The position numbers and the translations under genes are program-made. The notes beneath the pieces were generated by a model. The model was not told where the DNA came from. It was given only the letters and a program-made list of their open reading frames with translations, and searched no databases. From NCBI GenBank assembly GCA_947585965.1, contig CANPXK010000004.1, positions 1 to 64,000 of the forward strand: a stretch of DNA of 64,000 bases. The letters are read 5' to 3'. Position 1 is the stretch's first letter; every line of letters begins with the position of its first letter. Origin of the DNA: an uncultured Clostridia bacterium. Its GTDB lineage: Bacteria; Bacillota; Clostridia; Oscillospirales; Acutalibacteraceae. Positions 63,897 through 64,000 of the stretch are shown here, one piece after another.

Positions 63897-64000
63897 CTTA
63901 TTATGATAAGGCATTCCGTAAAAGCCTTTTGGAACTTCTTACAAGCTATCGAAAGATGCTTGAGCAGGCTTCGGTTGCTTCGAGCGAGCAGAATTACAAT
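63893..64000 (+). CDS. Hypothetical protein (N-terminal part only)
   Basis: The first 36 residues (MTYYDKAFRKSLLELLTSYR) are seen before the window ends. It is a basic helical start coupled by an ATGA overlap to the SpoVG-like gene. The function cannot be judged. Confidence 0.55.
   Translation, partial: MTYYDKAFRKSLLELLTSYRKMLEQASVASSEQNYN

Larger units (their letters stand above)
56876..64000. mobile_element. Integrative element inserted at tRNA-Pro (continues past window)
   Basis: The left boundary is the tRNA core. Inside are a tyrosine integrase, the Cas12f-like/CRISPR locus, ParA, ParB, small unknowns and SpoVG, in the order typical of the maintenance end of Firmicutes integrative and conjugative elements. 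Relaxase and type IV secretion genes are not in the window, so conjugative ability is not shown. Confidence 0.8.

Overview
This 64 kb window looks like the chromosome of a low-to-mid GC, spore-forming gut Clostridia member (Oscillospiraceae / Ruminococcus / [Eubacterium] siraeum-like). The evidence is Firmicutes-type AddAB instead of RecBCD, sporulation genes (yunB-like, cwlD-like), MurT/GatD, YlbF, strong purine-rich Shine-Dalgarno sites and TTGACA/TATAAT promoters. The species name is an inference from gene content.

Bases 1-31,100 are mostly core genome on the + strand. They hold the end of an FtsX-type ABC export system; a RING/zinc-ribbon membrane protein; galU; prfB without the usual programmed frameshift; addB-addA; mntP; a YunB-like gene; miaB-ylbF-mutS-mutL; a coiled-coil protein; a CwlD-like amidase; radA; a lipoprotein; and a MarR-controlled heterodimeric ABC exporter.

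Bases 31,300-43,300 are more variable. A membrane protein carries long Gly/Asn/Tyr repeats. A seven-gene minus-strand cluster holds two SipW-type signal peptidases and TasA-like, LysM and cell-wall-anchored proteins. Upstream of this cluster lies a ~250 bp segment bounded by inverted recombinase-type sites. It contains a perfect sigma-A promoter that points away from the cluster, and a tyrosine recombinase gene lies next to it. This looks like a phase-variable promoter caught in the OFF orientation. Then come apt, a MITE-like inverted repeat family, gatD-murT (GatD appears to lack its catalytic Cys and His) and a cyclophilin.

Bases 43,500-56,600 hold a hybrid histidine kinase with a solute-binding lipoprotein, a NYN-like protein, and a large secreted protein (starch-binding modules, calcium repeats, VWA domain, C39-like domain) interrupted by one in-frame TGA at a conserved Trp. 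A ~95% identical 118 bp relic of that gene lies 3.4 kb downstream. Several membrane-anchored unknowns follow.

From 56,876 to beyond the window end lies an integrative element inserted in the 3' end of a tRNA-Pro gene. It carries an integrase whose last codons run through the att core, a Cas12f1-like protein, a tracrRNA-like region, a short CRISPR array, ParA, a ParB fused to a DUF6075-like domain, small unknowns and a SpoVG-like gene. The central discovery candidate is the Cas12f homologue. It keeps the fold, the zinc ribbon and the RuvC-II Glu, but both RuvC Asp residues are Phe (F241 and F415), so it should bind DNA under RNA guidance without cutting it. One spacer looks like a ribosome-binding site plus the first codons of a gene starting Met-Ala-Val-Tyr-Arg, as plasmid/ICE replication initiators often do. 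A diverged tracr/repeat copy, with 12 of 13 substitutions being transitions, lies just outside the element. Together these suggest a transposon-borne, nuclease-dead Cas12f system that silences rival or own replication genes.
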